Shown piece after piece: positions 6,849 through 7,846 of a DNA stretch of 7,846 nt. A program made the translations under genes and the position numbers. This DNA is from Dehalococcoidales bacterium (GTDB taxonomy: Bacteria > Chloroflexota > Dehalococcoidia > Dehalococcoidales > UBA3254). The notes beneath the pieces are model-generated. The model did not search any database. It had not been told where the DNA came from and saw only the letters and a program-made list of their open reading frames with translations. Positions within the stretch are counted from its first letter, which is position 1; the number at the start of each line of letters is the position of its first letter. Location: contig JAFGOB010000091.1 in assembly GCA_016926695.1 (NCBI GenBank), forward strand, positions 1 to 7,846. The letters are read 5' to 3'.

Positions 6849-7145
6849 CTACATCAATCCGGGTATCTTGATCCCGCCGGTCAACGCTCCAAGCTGCCTG
6901 GAGGCCGCTTCCTGTGACTTGGCTATGGCTTCCTTGACCGCTGTCAGCACCAGGTCCTCGAGCATCTCGACATCTTCCGGATTGACCACTTCCCTGTCGA
7001 TTTTTATCGACTTGATGTTTTGCTGCCCGTCAATACTGACCTTGACCGCTCCGCCTCCGGAACTGACCTCCAGGGTCATCTCGGCCAGCTCCTGCTGCGC
7101 CTTAGCCAGCCTGGCCTGAAGCTGCTGCATCATGTTTCTATTCAT
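6849..7145 (-). CDS. YbaB/EbfC family nucleoid-associated protein
   Basis: This is a small DNA-binding protein of 98 residues. It has an N-terminal Met/Gln-rich helix ([19 protein letters not shown]), a beta core with [20 protein letters not shown], the family landmark, and a C-terminal helix ending in a GIKIPGLM tail (GLTGGLKIPGL-like in relatives). It forms dimers that bind DNA and affect nucleoid structure. A GTG at 7151 in the same frame would add two residues, but it sits too close to GAGGAG; ATG 7145 has the site 5 nt upstream. Only 2 nt separate the dnaX stop from this ATG, so the two are translationally coupled. Confidence 0.95.
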   Translation of the reverse strand: MNRNMMQQLQARLAKAQQELAEMTLEVSSGGGAVKVSIDGQQNIKSIKIDREVVNPEDVEMLEDLVLTAVKEAIAKSQEAASRQLGALTGGIKIPGLM

Positions 7146-7147
7146 TT

Positions 7148-7846
7148 TCACTCCTCACTGGTAATCTGCGCTCCCATTTTAATGGCATGATTGACCAGAT
7201 GATGTTTTTTCTCGTCCAGGATACATTCCACTTTACAGGAATGGCCTAAATAGTCGCTGATAATGCCTTCTATTACACGCATGTTTTCCGCTTTTTCAAT
7301 GTTGTCTTTAAATATTTTGGATTTGGCGGACAAAGTAACCGTGTCATTGGACATGGAACTGGGAGGGCCGACCGTCCTGAGCAGGGCTACGGCGGAGCCG
7401 CTTCTTTTAATGCTGGGTGGAAGGTCCTCCAGTATCTGCCTCCAGTTTATTCTCAAACGCTCTATCTCGCTGCTCAGAGGAGGAGAGACCGCCGGTACGG
7501 ACTCAGGAGGAGCAGAAGCAGTCCTTTCTTCCACCGGGGGAGCGGGAGGCGGAACGGGTTCCGATACCTTGAGAGAAGCGCTATCCTCCAGAGGTGCAGC
7601 TTCGGCTGCGGCTGTTTCCGCTGGTGAGGTTGCTGCGGCCATGGCCTTTTCAGATGCGGGCTGAAGCGGCGGAGACCGTTTGATACCATTATCGATCCCG
7701 GCTTGAGCCGCCGGCGGCGGAGACCGTTTGATACCATTATCGATCCCGGCTTGAGCCGCCGGCGGCGGAGACCGTTTGATACCATTATCAATTCCAGCTT
7801 GAGCCGCCGGCGGCGGAGACCGTTTGATATCGCTTCCGGGCACAGC
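7148..7846 (-). CDS. dnaX: DNA polymerase III gamma/tau subunit, C-terminal part
   Basis: This is the last 232 residues of a gene whose start lies beyond the right edge; the frame is open there. The AAA+ clamp-loader core is outside the window. What remains is a Pro/Ala-rich low-complexity linker with a 16-residue tandem repeat (IKRSPPPAAQAGIDNG), and a conserved C-terminal domain from about INWRQILEDL to the end. That domain resembles the DnaX C-terminal region of many non-enterobacterial bacteria (Trp-containing helix, LLRTVGPPSS, VTLSAKSKIFKDNIE). Identification rests on this domain and on the following ybaB-recR order. Stop TGA is at 7148-7150. Any frameshift site for a short gamma form would be upstream of the window. 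Confidence 0.85.
   Translation of the reverse strand, partial: AVPGSDIKRSPPPAAQAGIDNGIKRSPPPAAQAGIDNGIKRSPPPAAQAGIDNGIKRSPPLQPASEKAMAAATSPAETAAAEAAPLEDSASLKVSEPVPPPAPPVEERTASAPPESVPAVSPPLSSEIERLRINWRQILEDLPPSIKRSGSAVALLRTVGPPSSMSNDTVTLSAKSKIFKDNIEKAENMRVIEGIISDYLGHSCKVECILDEKKHHLVNHAIKMGAQITSEE
7672..7828 (-). repeat. dnaX: 48-bp in-frame tandem repeat in dnaX linker
   Basis: Three full 48-bp units begin at 7672, 7720 and 7768, with a partial fourth at 7816. Each encodes IKRSPPPAAQAGIDNG. The two left units are identical in DNA. The right-most full unit differs at three sites, all transitions in third codon positions (Ala, Gly, Ile), so the peptide is unchanged. Each junction contains the perfect palindrome GCCGCCGGCGGC. 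The period is a multiple of three, so copy-number change keeps the frame. The array lies in the flexible linker between the clamp-loader core and the C-terminal domain. Confidence 0.9.

Noticed and set aside
7672..7828. CRISPR-like array
   Set aside because: The 48-bp units are directly adjacent with no spacers and are in frame within dnaX.

Overview
The window looks like a chromosomal piece of an anaerobic bacterium. Base composition is moderate. Large genes lie almost entirely on the minus strand, all read cleanly with the standard code, and TGA is used as a normal stop (for example dnaX, recR). The ADP-forming acyl-CoA synthetase and CoA-transferase point to an acetate- or organic-acid-handling anaerobe. 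Dehalococcoidia-like Chloroflexota or a syntrophic/sulfidogenic lineage are possible guesses; the taxon cannot be fixed from the sequence alone.

Layout from the right edge leftwards (minus strand): the 3' part of dnaX with an in-frame 48-bp tandem repeat; ybaB/ebfC; recR with a TTG start. These form the classic dnaX-ybaB-recR replication/recombination-repair cluster. A short gap with a good sigma-70-like promoter follows. Next is a second, tightly coupled operon: an acetyl-CoA hydrolase/transferase fused to a C-terminal GNAT domain, a fused alpha-beta ADP-forming acyl-CoA synthetase, and a BioD-like P-loop protein with a DRTGG domain, resembling the regulatory N-terminal half of phosphotransacetylase. 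Together these would interconvert acyl-CoA and free acid, conserve ATP, and possibly control the step through nucleotide sensing and protein acetylation. The operon ends at a 13-bp hairpin. A tRNA-Lys(CTT) gene with its own promoter comes after it.

The most interesting part is the leftmost 800 bases, on the plus strand. Two tandem small genes (322-510 and 531-752), each with a good ribosome binding site, encode two-pass membrane proteins of about 62 and 73 residues. Each is interrupted by one in-frame TGA, at codon 17 and codon 19. The two proteins align around that codon (IFF[IV]I-x3-TGA-I-[IV]-x-V, followed about 27-28 residues later by a shared His-Gly). Each TGA is followed 17-20 nt later by a hairpin whose loop starts with GG, in a shared TGGCGGNCG context. 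This is what bacterial selenocysteine insertion elements look like. The favoured reading is a pair of paralogous, previously unrecognised small membrane selenoproteins. Pseudogenes are the main alternative. TGA-as-tryptophan is unlikely because tryptophan in the same gene is written TGG four times.

Bases 1-205 hold no gene that can be supported. A perfect 7+1+7 palindrome at 210-224 lies upstream of the small genes and may be an operator.
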